From: Physocladia obscura
Lineage: Eukaryota > Chytridiomycota > Chytridiomycetes > Chytridiales > Chytriomycetaceae
NCBI GenBank assembly: GCA_027596945.1
Contig: JADGJH010000451.1
Coordinates: forward strand, 1-18,424
Direction: 5' to 3'
DNA length: 18,424 nt
Shown here: positions 1-9,325 of the stretch, piece after piece
Layout: every line of letters begins with the position of its first letter
Position numbering within the stretch: the first letter of the stretch is position 1
Made by a program: the position numbers and the translations under genes
Notes under the pieces: model-generated
Told to the model about the DNA's origin: nothing
What the model saw: the letters and a program-made list of their open reading frames with translations, nothing else
The model's database searches: none

Positions 1-441
1 AAATTTTTTTTTTTTTTTTTTGGGTTTTTTTGTGTTGGCCTTGGTTTTTTTATCATTTTTTCATTTTATTTAAAAAAAAAATTTGCAAGTAAATTTTTAT
101 TGCCCCCCCCCCCCCTGAAGTAAAGACAAAAAGTTTGAGAATCAAAAAACACAACTGTGAAGCACCTGTGTGGCCTGTGTGGACATTGACTCAAAATGAG
201 TAGAGAAGCATCATTGACAGTCTGGTAATTGGAAATTTGTGTCCTTAACAACAAAAAATGGCAAGGAAGAAATCAGCACTTGATATCACAGTCACAGATC
301 TTGATGTATGCACAAAACACACTTGAATACCATGACAAGTCATTGCTTTAATGGATTTGCACCTACTCAGGTTGAGGCTGAAAAGCCTGCTGGAGATTGT
401 AGTAAAATTGCTGTATATAGCTGGGGAACAGGCATAAGATT

Positions 442-750
442 CTGGTAAGTTCAAGAAAATGGTAGAATGTTTTGCTGGTAGCTGTAGCAACTTGAGTCAA
501 CTAATTCAATACTAAGTATCTCAGAACTAAATGACAAGAGTTCAAGATAGTAGTATGGGATTTAGTTGGGTTTGAAGTTCAATACTTAAGATATAGCTTT
601 GTTTTTATTTGATAAGACCAATAATAAAGAAAAGAAAAGAGTTAGGGTTAAGTATTTTTTTAAAGTGAAAAGAAAAAGAAAGAAAAAGAATAAAAGACAC
701 TTGGAAATTGCTTGGATTGTTTTTGGTTCTTGAAGTTAATAGAAGGCTTG
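442..750 (+). repeat. Diverged direct repeat, copy A
   Basis: This segment shares an ordered series of near-identical words with 1498-1790: AACTTGAGTCAA, TAATTCAATACT, CTCAGAACTAAATGA, then AATAATAAA, and AAAGAATAAAAGACACTT. Small insertions and substitutions lie between the words. The two copies are in the same orientation, about 1.05 kb apart. No coding frame is conserved between them. It could be an old tandem duplication, or two remnants of one interspersed element. Confidence 0.75.
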
Positions 751-1497
751 AAAAATTTCTGGAAAATTCTTCAAGAAAAATTAGATTAGTGATCTAATTT
801 ATAACAGAAATACATTCAAAAAAGAAGCTTAGAGCAATGTTACTAAAATGGAAAAAACTAGTTTTGGGTTGTTCGTGTTTTTTTGAATTTCTAAATGCAT
901 TTTCTACTTTTGCTCTTTTTTAAAATACTGTTTTCCCAAATCATGACTTCTGGCAAAAAGTAATTTGTATGTTGATGATAAATATCTCTTTTGAAAAATT
1001 TTTTTGTTGCCAAACATAGTCTAACTCAACAGAACAATGACTTGTCAAAAGTCAACATAAACTAACTGAAAAAACCAACAGCCATTCACTATTATTAAGT
1101 CTAACAAAAAACTTATTAAAGTGCTTTGTGAAAGTTTGTCAGAGTTCTGTAGGAACTATCATGTTTGTTTCAACTTTATGCTTGACTTAAATAGGTTCAC
1201 TATTTATAGTGTTCACTGTTGTTTCAGCTTCTATTCTGAAACAGTGTGATATTCACAGAGAGATAATTCCATTCATTCTGAGCATACTGCTGAGTAAGAA
1301 ATTTATTTTATCCACCAAAAAAAGAGAAAACTGGCATGAAAATTTTATTTCAAGCAGAAAGTTTTTCATTTTGATGAATGGCAGTGTCATGTCACTTTCT
1401 TGGCATAGAACCAGTAAAGATAACAAAATTAACTTTCAGAGTCCAACACATGCAGCAATGTAGTGCATGTTAATAGTGAATGAAGTAAAGTAAAAAG

Positions 1498-1790
1498 TTC
1501 CAGTAAGTTTTAGAAGAGTAGAAGATTTGCTGGTTACTAAATTAACTTGAGTCAATTAATTCAATACTCTCAGAACTAAATGATAAGAGCTTAAGATTAA
1601 AATGGGAATAATAGTTGAAGCTCAAGTTTTAATTCTCATCAAGATTTTTTTTATATTTAAAATGACCCATAATAAAATGAAGGAAAGGGTTTGGTCTAAA
1701 TAGTTTTTGGAATGTAATGAAAAAGAATAATAAAGAATAAAAGACACTTCAAAAGAAAAATGTTTGAAAGTGGTTGGAAAGCTGTTGAAA
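1498..1790 (+). repeat. Diverged direct repeat, copy B
   Basis: Partner of the repeat at 442-750, same strand. It starts near CAGTAAGTTTTAGAAGAG and runs through AAAGAATAAAAGACACTTC. The words match copy A in order, but the spacing differs by indels, so the copies have been separate for a long time. No terminal inverted repeats or target-site duplications could be made out by eye. Confidence 0.75.
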
Positions 1791-2090
1791 ATTTGATGAT
1801 TATGCTCTGGAGGGTAAAAATGGCACAGTTCTGCAATTATTGGCCACAAATTTTTGTACACTGTACTTTCTTGAAACTGAACACAGTTGAACAGCAAATG
1901 CCAGTCCAAAGCCAAAGCTGATTTTTGCATTAACTACAGTGATATAAAAACGAATTTCATTTAGAAAGTAAAAGGGTGTTGTGACGGTGGATCGATCAGT
2001 TTTTCGATTGGAGATTGTGTAATCAAATATTTTTCATGAATTTTTATAAAATTCAGATATTAATATTCTTTTGTATCATGCAAAGAAATT

Positions 2091-3727
2091 ATGTCACATA
2101 AATCCCAAATCCAAGCTGCATCGATTGTCTTCATTTTGACCTTTATCATGTTCTTATGCATTCCAACTGGCATTTGGAACTATCAGATAACGAATGCAAG
2201 GGTTGATCTAAACAGAGGTACGAAGGCAACTCATCTCTTAAACCAAATTTACTCATTTTTTTTAGCTCCCAATAATTTGAAACCACGAATTTTGTACTAC
2301 AATCGTCACTCGGGATGCCATGCAAATATGTTACACATTACAAATAGATTGAATCTTTCATTTCAAACGATCAACCCAGAGATTTTTACTGATTTTGGTA
2401 TGAGTGGGGATCAAGCAAACGAGATTTTAGATGGTGGGCTGGTCCGGCTTATATGCAAGACTGCTGATGTTATTATCGTTGCAGATACAATACCAGGTGG
2501 AGAAAAAGAAAAAAAAATTTAACACAGTATTTTAACCATATACTTTTGGAGATAGATGCAAGACCAATCCTTCAATCGCTCTTTCATAACAATCCTGCTG
2601 AACGTTGCCAGGCGAAAATCGTTCTTGAAATCACGACTCGCTTTGACTGGGGTGTTTCAGATCTCAGAGAATACAGTAAATTGCACTGGAAACTGGCAAC
2701 CCAAAAGCCAGAAAATGTATTTTGGGTTTCTAACAACCCGTTTGAGCCACAAGATTTATCATTCACTTCTCTCGCAACTCCAAAATTTCGAGTGCTGCGA
2801 TCAACCGGGTATAGTAATTTGATTGCAGAGGTATTTTAAATGTAATTGGTCATTATTTTTCCTTGGTTTTTTCACTTTATTATACTATAGGATATTTCTG
2901 AATCTGATGGAAAACTTGCATTGTGTCGTGAAGAAGAAGATAGCGCAATTTTCGCCATTTTAAGACAAATGAAAATTCCTTTCAAAAACATTGATGGTGG
3001 TTATGGAGGACCAAAAACACTCGTAAAATATAAGGCATTTATTGAGTTTCCATATCAAGTATCAACAATGAAACTGTATGAAAATCTAGCTGCTGGCGTA
3101 GTAATGCTGTTTCCATCAAAGGAGTTTTTCAAACAACTTATTCAGGTTTGTTTTACTTTGGAATTTATAGTAATGTGTATTCATAAGAGAATAACAGACG
3201 GGTATACATTCGTTTCATCCTTGGGACAAAATTTCACTCGCTGGGGACAATTGGCACATGTATATGGACTATTATCATCCAGATATTTCACCTTATGTTT
3301 ACTACTTTTCCAGTTTTGACGAATGTGATAACACAAAAACAGAAAAAAATCATTCAACATTCCACTAACAAATATTAATAAAATAGTAAAGTCGATGCTC
3401 ATAAACGACGAAAATCTTGACACAAAAAATGTACGCGTGAATGGTCCAAAAGCATACGCAAAACTCGTTACCCAAACCCTCCATGGGTGGGCCCAACTCT
3501 TTCATGAAATGGGATATAAAGAAATCACCGTGGACGGTTTATTGAGCACTCCCGAACTTGGTGCCCCCGTGTTTCACGCAACCTTACATAACAACAAAGT
3601 TATTGCTCCAACTGCAGAATATGAATGGGAGAAAGAGTATCAAAGTTTGAAAATTTGGCGTGAAGCAAAGTGGGAGAAATGGGCGGAAACAATTAAGCAG
3701 AGACAGAGTTGGAATAATACTTCATGA
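2091..3727 (+). CDS. Type II membrane protein, probable GT-B-like glycosyltransferase (tandem paralogue 1)
   Basis: Proposed exons 2091-2217, 2266-2496, 2556-2830, 2891-3145, 3198-3324 and 3387-3727 give 451 residues. All five introns are GT-AG, 48-62 nt, with phases 1, 1, 0, 0, 1. The second paralogue supports them independently: it has the same junctions in diverged sequence. Residues about 9-28 form one hydrophobic segment after a short basic start, as in a type II signal anchor. Landmarks are PRILYYNRHSGCHANM (about 49-64) and, in the C-terminal half, a GGPK...FPYQVSTM...YENLAAG...FPSKEF block (YENLAAG 274-280), then YYFSSFDELKSML. That arrangement resembles the nucleotide-sugar-binding half of GT-B glycosyltransferases. 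Donor and acceptor sugars cannot be read, and no family number is claimed. A Golgi or other secretory-pathway location is inferred from the anchor. Intron 1 is a multiple of three without stops, so its retention would keep the frame. Confidence 0.72.
3020..3477 (+). repeat. Near-identical tract shared with 5087-5544 (copy 1)
   Basis: These 458 bp align without gaps to 5087-5544 at a constant offset of 2067. I count four differences, at 3073, 3238, 3239 and 3245. The tract covers part of exon 4, all of intron 4, exon 5, all of intron 5 and the start of exon 6. Both introns are identical between the genes, while the sequence on either side is clearly diverged. This is the pattern of a recent gene-conversion tract. 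Confidence 0.93.
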
Positions 3728-4117
3728 ATTGCTCTGGCAGCGGGTAACATATATTACACAAACTTTCCTGTCAGACATTGGCAAACAATCAATATATTTG
3801 AAGTACTGTAAAATTTATCGTTTTTTGTTATCGTGTTTTGTGTTTGAATGATAAGAACAAAAAGTTTTAAAAAAATTTTCCTTGGCGCGTTGGTGCGAAA
3901 ATGAACAGGAAATAAACACGAAAACAGTTGAAAATGTAAAAGTTTATAGCTTGATTACAATTGATCCAATAAGAACAATAAGAGCAAAAAAAAACATAAT
4001 GGCGGCTTGGTGAGGTTAGACAATAGAAAAAAAAATTTCCCAATCTTGGCCAGGTCTTGGCCTTGCAACACATTGAAAAAACCACGAAAACATTGCGTTT
4101 CATCAAATATCATCCAC
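3728..4117. other. Intergenic region between the two paralogues
   Basis: About 390 bp, AT-rich, holding the 3' end of the first paralogue and the 5' region of the second. It contains A-rich stretches (for example AAAATTTTCC near 3870 and AAAAAAAAAT near 4028) but no canonical TATA box or clear poly(A) signal that I would call. Short open frames on the minus strand have no recognisable content. Confidence 0.5.
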
Positions 4118-5800
4118 ATGTCTCTATTTGCGACTCCCACAATTAGGCGTAATATTCGAATCTTGGCTCCACTTACCGCCTTCATTTTGAGCTTCATTTT
4201 GCTCTCTTTTTATCAAATCAACCGGAATTTCGAACTGCTTCACAATCGCACTAATGAAATATCTGTGCCAATTCCTACTTCAGGTATTTTAAAAAGTTTT
4301 CTTTATCCTTATGCATTTTTTCACGTGAATGAAGTTTTGGCAGTCGGTACTTCAAAACCGCGAATATTGTACTACAACCGGCATTCAGGATGTCATGCAA
4401 ATATGGTGCATGTCACTTCTCGTCTGAATCTCACATTTCAAACATTCAACCCCGGATTTCTCGGCGATTTTGGAATGGACGGTGGCCGTGCGAATCAGAT
4501 TATCGACGACGGATTAGTACGTCTTATTTGCCAAACTGCCGATGTTATAATTGTCGCAGATACTATACCAGGTTTTTAATGCATTTTTTCTTCTTTGTTT
4601 CTGTTTCTAAATGTTCAAAAAGATGCACGGCCATTTTTCCAATCACTTCTTCACCACAACTCAGCTGAGCGTTGCAAATCAAAAATAGTACTTGAAATGA
4701 CAACTCGATTTGATTGGTACATTGGCGATCAAAAAGAATACTTTAAATTGCTGTGGAAATTGTCGTTGCCAGAAGTCAAAAACATGTTTTGGGTAGCAAA
4801 TAATCCACTGGAGCCACTGGATTTATCTTTTGAAGCTCTTGCAACTCCCAAATTTCGAATTTTGAGGCCAACAGGATTTTCTGAACTGAATGCGCAAGTT
4901 TGTTTTTTTGTTTTGTTTTTTGTGTGTCAAATTTATTCATTCTTCAAAATAATTTAGGACGTGTCAGAATCGGATCAAAAACTCGCGCTGTGCAGGGAAG
5001 ATGAAAATAGCGCAATTTTTGCGGCCATGAAGCAGATGAAAATTCCGTTTAAACGAGGGAATCATGGATATGGAGGGCCAAAAACTCTCGTAAAATATAA
5101 GGCATTTATTGAGTTTCCATATCAAGTATCAACAATGAAGCTGTATGAAAATCTAGCTGCTGGCGTAGTAATGCTGTTTCCATCAAAGGAGTTTTTCAAA
5201 CAACTTATTCAGGTTTGTTTTACTTTGGAATTTATAGTAATGTGTATTCATAAGAGAATAACAGACGGGTATACATTCGTTTCATCCTTGGGACAAAATT
5301 TCACGGGCTGGAGACAATTGGCACATGTATATGGACTATTATCATCCAGATATTTCACCTTATGTTTACTACTTTTCCAGTTTTGACGAATGTGATAACA
5401 CAAAAACAGAAAAAAATCATTCAACATTCCACTAACAAATATTAATAAAATAGTAAAGTCGATGCTCATAAACGACGAAAATCTTGACACAAAAAATGTA
5501 CGCGTGAATGGTCCAAAAGCATACGCAAAACTCGTTACCCAAACTCTTCATGGGTGGGCCCAGCTGTTTGATGAAATGGGATTTCCTGGAATTATAGTAG
5601 ACAACAACAGCTCTACAGCTTCTGGGCCTGATGTCGACGTGTATCGGGCCCCTCTTTACAAGGACGGTATAAATGCCCCCACTTCTGAGGAATCATGGGA
5701 GCAAGAATTTCGTGCGTTAGAAGCGTGGCGTAATACAAATAGGGCAAAATGGATTCAAGATCTTTGGCAAGTGCGGAACCAAGAAAAAACTGCCGCTTGA
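4118..5800 (+). CDS. Type II membrane protein, probable GT-B-like glycosyltransferase (tandem paralogue 2)
   Basis: Proposed exons 4118-4283, 4344-4571, 4623-4897, 4958-5212, 5265-5391 and 5454-5800 give 465 residues. The five introns have the same positions and phases as in the upstream paralogue. The start was placed at the ATG of MSLFATPTIRRNIR because a basic cluster then precedes the hydrophobic segment at about 14-32; an in-frame ATG at 4007 would add 37 residues and bury the anchor. Conserved blocks are PRILYYNRHSGCHANM, DARPFFQSLLHHNSAERC, TTRFDW, FWVANNPLEP, the YENLAAG/FPSKEF block and YYFSSFDELKSML. The C-terminal 80 residues differ strongly from paralogue 1, but keep the W-x(n)-E pattern near the end. 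The role is as for its neighbour: a membrane-anchored sugar transferase by motif resemblance, with unknown substrate. Confidence 0.74.
5087..5544 (+). repeat. Near-identical tract shared with 3020-3477 (copy 2)
   Basis: Partner of the tract in the first paralogue. Of the four differences, two are synonymous (Lys AAA/AAG; Gly GGG/GGA). The adjacent pair changes CTC (Leu) to CGG (Arg) in the exon 5 segment S-[L/R]-A-G-D-N-W. Direction of transfer cannot be decided from this window alone. Confidence 0.93.
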
Positions 5801-5882
5801 TTTTTATTGTGTGAAAAAAAAAATGCATTTTAGATTGAAAAAGAAAACCGTGACAATTCTCTGCCTAAACAGAAAAAATCCA

Positions 5883-8769
5883 ATGAGGCAAAGATATCAC
5901 GAAGATTCTTCATTTGAAAATGTGAATCATGTGTCCGAAGTAATTGCACATGATATTGCTGTGAAGTTTAATCCGCCAATTCTGTATCTATTCTACCTAG
6001 ATGTTCAAACCGGTGACATACCGAGAAAAAAAATAATTAATTTTTAACCTGGTATAAAAAAGGAAAGGAGCGCCGCAGGAAGATGCCAATCCGCGAGTTT
6101 AATTTCAATGAGAGATCAAAAACAACACATGATATTGCAAAAAACTTAGTTGAAAGACACAAGGTTTTGTCACAAGCACCCTTTTATAGAGTATGTTTTA
6201 TCAAAAAATCGATTTTTTCTGTTTTTTTCTGTTTATTTTTTAAAGAACATAAACATATCCAGATTGTTTCTATCGTTTCTAAAGTTCGGGTTCATTTACA
6301 TATCCTAGAGCCAGAAAATCAAGACGAAAATAATCTCAAGGCAGTAGATTTGCCTAGTCTTCCTCAAAAATTGCAACCGCATCTTTCGTCAGATTTGTTA
6401 GCAAAGAAGCTCTATGAGCCGCGACCTTTGGAATTAGATGGTAACTTGGACCTAAACAAACTAGAGTAAGTAATAATTATTTAGCTTAATATAAATACAC
6501 ATAAACATACACAACAGCGACGACACAATTTTAAAATTTAAAAACGAAATGAATACTGATTTCGAGAAGAATCGCGTTACACCAAACGATCCTGAATTTA
6601 AATATGACGTTCAAGTAAGTCTCAAACGATCAATATATTTGTAGAAGATAAACGAAGCTTCCTGAAAACTGAGAATAGAAAAACTTTGAGCTGGGAAATG
6701 AAGATAATGAATGGGACGAATCATCAACATACTCCAATCCGAACAACAAAATACAGTCAGGAAATTTTTCACTAAAACTACTGCAGCAGCCGTCAGCAAA
6801 CATTGAAGTAGATAATTCGTCAATAATTGATGAAATAAGCGCTTTTAACGAAGAAATTTCTGAAATTCTGGAAGAAAAAAATTCGCCTCATACTCGCGGC
6901 GAACTCAATGCTTCAAATACAAATTTGAATGAAAATAACACGGAAGAAGAAAGTGCAAAAGTCTCGTCAACAGCATTTTGGTGGATGAAAGAAGGAGACA
7001 CAGTTTCCAGCAAGTCTAATATTTCAACAATTCCTTCGAGACCTAATCCAGAAAATCGTGTGACTGAAAATGCAAGCACCTCCAAGACACTGACACCAAC
7101 AGTACTATCAGGATTAAACGTGTCACTTGGCGCTCACCAAAAATCGCAGGAGCTGCTCTTAAAACCGGCTTTCGACAGCACTCCTGAAGAACTAGGGGTC
7201 ACAGTTAGTTTACCGGCACCCCAACTGCTTTCAAGTATTGCTGCAAAACTTGGCCCATTGCCGTCGCTATCTAAACTTCCGGGATTGGTATCAGTGCCAA
7301 AACCAGTAGTGTCTTTGCAGCCACTTTCGGCCAAAGATCCAGAATCAGCAATCAAATCAGAAATAGCAACAATGTCGGTAACTAACGCTTCGAAAGGACA
7401 ATTCGGAAAACAAACGCCAATACAAGATGATACAATCTTGGATATTGGTGATGAAGATATTGATGCTGGCTTTTCAAAATATGATGCGGATTTAGAAGAT
7501 GAGCGTGTTGACTTTTTGGACTTAATCATATCTGGAAGAAAGAAAAGCAATGAGCCATTGTTACCGTTCACGAATCCTAAAAACAAAAACAGTGTCGCTC
7601 TTTCGGAAATCATTGTTCCTGAATCGAAAACTGAAGATTATGTTCATATAAATTCGTTTGTTATGACTATGAAGAACCAGGTGGAAGAACCACAGCTTGT
7701 AGCGAAAAAAATGCTAGTTCCAACAATTAGATCGATAAAAAATGATTCAAAACCAATTATCATTGAGTCAAGCTACCCTATTCCAGAACCAAAAACTTTC
7801 AAAGTGGAAGAAACTGAAAAAAAAATTTCGCAGATATTTATAGCAAAAACCCATGAGGAGTGCAAATCGCCTGATTTTTCAACGCCGTCTAAACTGTATC
7901 CCGCAAGCGATGATAGTGATGTAAAAAATATCCCAGACATGGCCAAGACAACAACCACATCTCTGCAATTACTAGAAAATCAAGATGATATTATAATTGA
8001 TGAAGAATTCGAAGATTTTGTAGTGGATGCTGACAATGATGACGAAGATTTGTCATTTCTCACCAAATTCGCAAAAAAACCAGAAACCGTTCCAAATCTC
8101 AATGAGGATCCATTCAAACCACTAGTATTGCAAACTACTCAAAAAAATAGTAATATTACAACAGCAGCAGCAACAGATGATCAGTTAAAGCCATCAAGTC
8201 TTCTTGGCTTATTGCCATCTTTATCTCTAAATTCAAAATCAAAGCAGCTGTCTGAAAGATTAGATGCCACCAATACCGAAGAAAAAGAGAGAAGGGATAA
8301 TTTCGGGGATAATCTTTCCGACGATTTGGATTTTGACAATGCTTCAATATCGGATTTGCTTGACGATGGCAAATCGCAGCAAAATGAAGCAGCAGTAGCG
8401 GCAGCCGGATCAAAAACTTCAACTACGAACTTTGCTTATGTAAAAAACAAAGCTAACCCAATTGTAAATCATTCCGACTTATTGGACAAATTTGCTGAAG
8501 GTGCAATGAAAATCCTTTTGGATGAGACCGAAGACACGAAACCCATAACACGCGATCATACTGACACGTATGGTGCAGGTGACACAGATTCTGAAAACGG
8601 TGGTGGAGATTCGACGAGCAAAGTTTCAGCGCTGGAAAATCAATCCCCGCCAAGAAACATCAAGTTTCAGGAAAGTAGTGAAGATGAAATTGAAGATAAT
8701 CTGTTTCGAGATGATGATATTTCGCTTGAAGTAGACGATAGTGTTGATTTGGAGAATGACGAATTTTAA
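5883..8769 (+). CDS. CEP19: CEP19-like ciliary/centrosomal domain with very long acidic C-terminal tail
   Basis: Proposed exons 5883-6012, 6063-6190, 6263-6465, 6518-6614 and 6679-8769 give 882 residues; introns are GT-AG, 50-72 nt. The first ~190 residues follow the order of vertebrate CEP19 as I recall it. They show KFNPPILYLFY (28-38), a G-K-E-R-R-R-K-MPIREF block, VERHK, DLNKLDDD around the third junction, MNTDFEKN, and DPEFKYDV before the fourth. CEP19 is a small basal-body protein that recruits RABL2 and IFT-B for cilium assembly; human CEP19 is 163 residues. Here an extra ~700 residues follow, rich in D/E/S. Acidic clusters recur (ILDIGDEDID, IIIDEEFEDFVVDADNDDED, DNLSDDLDFDN, LFRDDDISLEVDDSVD), and leucine-rich patches such as LGPLPSLSKLPGL and LLGLLPSLSL are interspersed. 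The tail looks disordered. In-frame ATGs at 5811 and 5823 are alternative starts. The upstream stop is only 82 bp away. Confidence 0.72.
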
Positions 8770-9325
8770 AAAGCAACCTGTAAAAAAAGGGGGAAACCTG
8801 CATAAGGAAATAAATGTTTGTTTCAGTGTTAAAAATAGAAATAGGATGTCTACTTACAACTGCATGTTTCAGCCACATACACGGGATATCATATCCGAAC
8901 AACAATTTTCTGAAAAATAAATCACAATCTTCGAAAATTCGAAAAGAAGCTAAAAGGACAAGTCCTATGCACCTAATTTTTATCTGGTAAAAACATTTGG
9001 CAAAATAGATATGGGAAAATTTACTTGCTTTTTTATACAAAAATCGAACTCGTTATCAGATCTTTTGGAAAAAAAATAGGCGAGGAAGTTTTATGCTTTT
9101 TTTTTTTTTTTTTTTCCCTGGGTGAAAGAAACATTGAATTTCTCACAAAGTTTCTCCACCAAGTTGAGCAAACACATCACCGTATTAAACCAGAGTTGCA
9201 TCAACGGCGCGTTCTGTCCAGTCCGAACAATCAACCAACAATACGCACACCGAAACGACACAGTTCGGTATACCAGGGAAACAAAACAAAAATAAGCGAA
9301 GCGGAATAGGGGCACAAGTAAAGGA
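8770..9325. promoter_or_regulatory. Intergenic region: CEP19-like 3' end and TUP1 5' region
   Basis: 556 bp without a convincing gene. AATAAA at 8809-8814, 40 bp after the CEP19-like stop, is a plausible poly(A) signal. A run of 19 T at 9097-9115 lies about 210 bp before the TUP1 start and could be a nucleosome-excluding promoter tract. The 200 bp before TUP1 are less AT-rich and probably hold its 5' leader. No specific operator is claimed. Confidence 0.5.

Larger units (their letters stand above)
1..2090. other. AT-rich gene-poor flank
   Basis: About 2.1 kb of AT-rich sequence with homopolymer tracts (a T run near 5-21 and a run of 13 C at 103-115). Open frames here are short (under about 105 codons), low in complexity and show no domain I recognise. 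The stretch holds two diverged copies of a direct repeat, listed separately. The texture matches the right flank, where a broken transposase is readable, so decayed mobile-element DNA is the likeliest content; that is inference. I see no tRNA, rRNA or telomere array. Confidence 0.6.

Noticed and set aside
103..115. Run of 13 C as a possible structural or regulatory element
   Set aside because: A single homopolymer in an AT-rich flank; it may even be a sequencing-length artefact, so no function is proposed.
640..652. GTTAGGGTTAAG resembling a telomere repeat
   Set aside because: Only about one and a half TTAGGG-like units, without tandem repetition; chance or an ordinary interstitial word.
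1209..1463. 84-codon open frame on the plus strand
   Set aside because: It lies in the AT-rich flank, has no recognisable domain or splice partner and overlaps nothing conserved in the repeat copies; a chance frame is likelier.
3181..3423. Minus-strand frame of 80 codons repeated at 5248-5490
   Set aside because: It appears twice only because it is the complement of the near-identical tract; the plus-strand exons and introns explain it.
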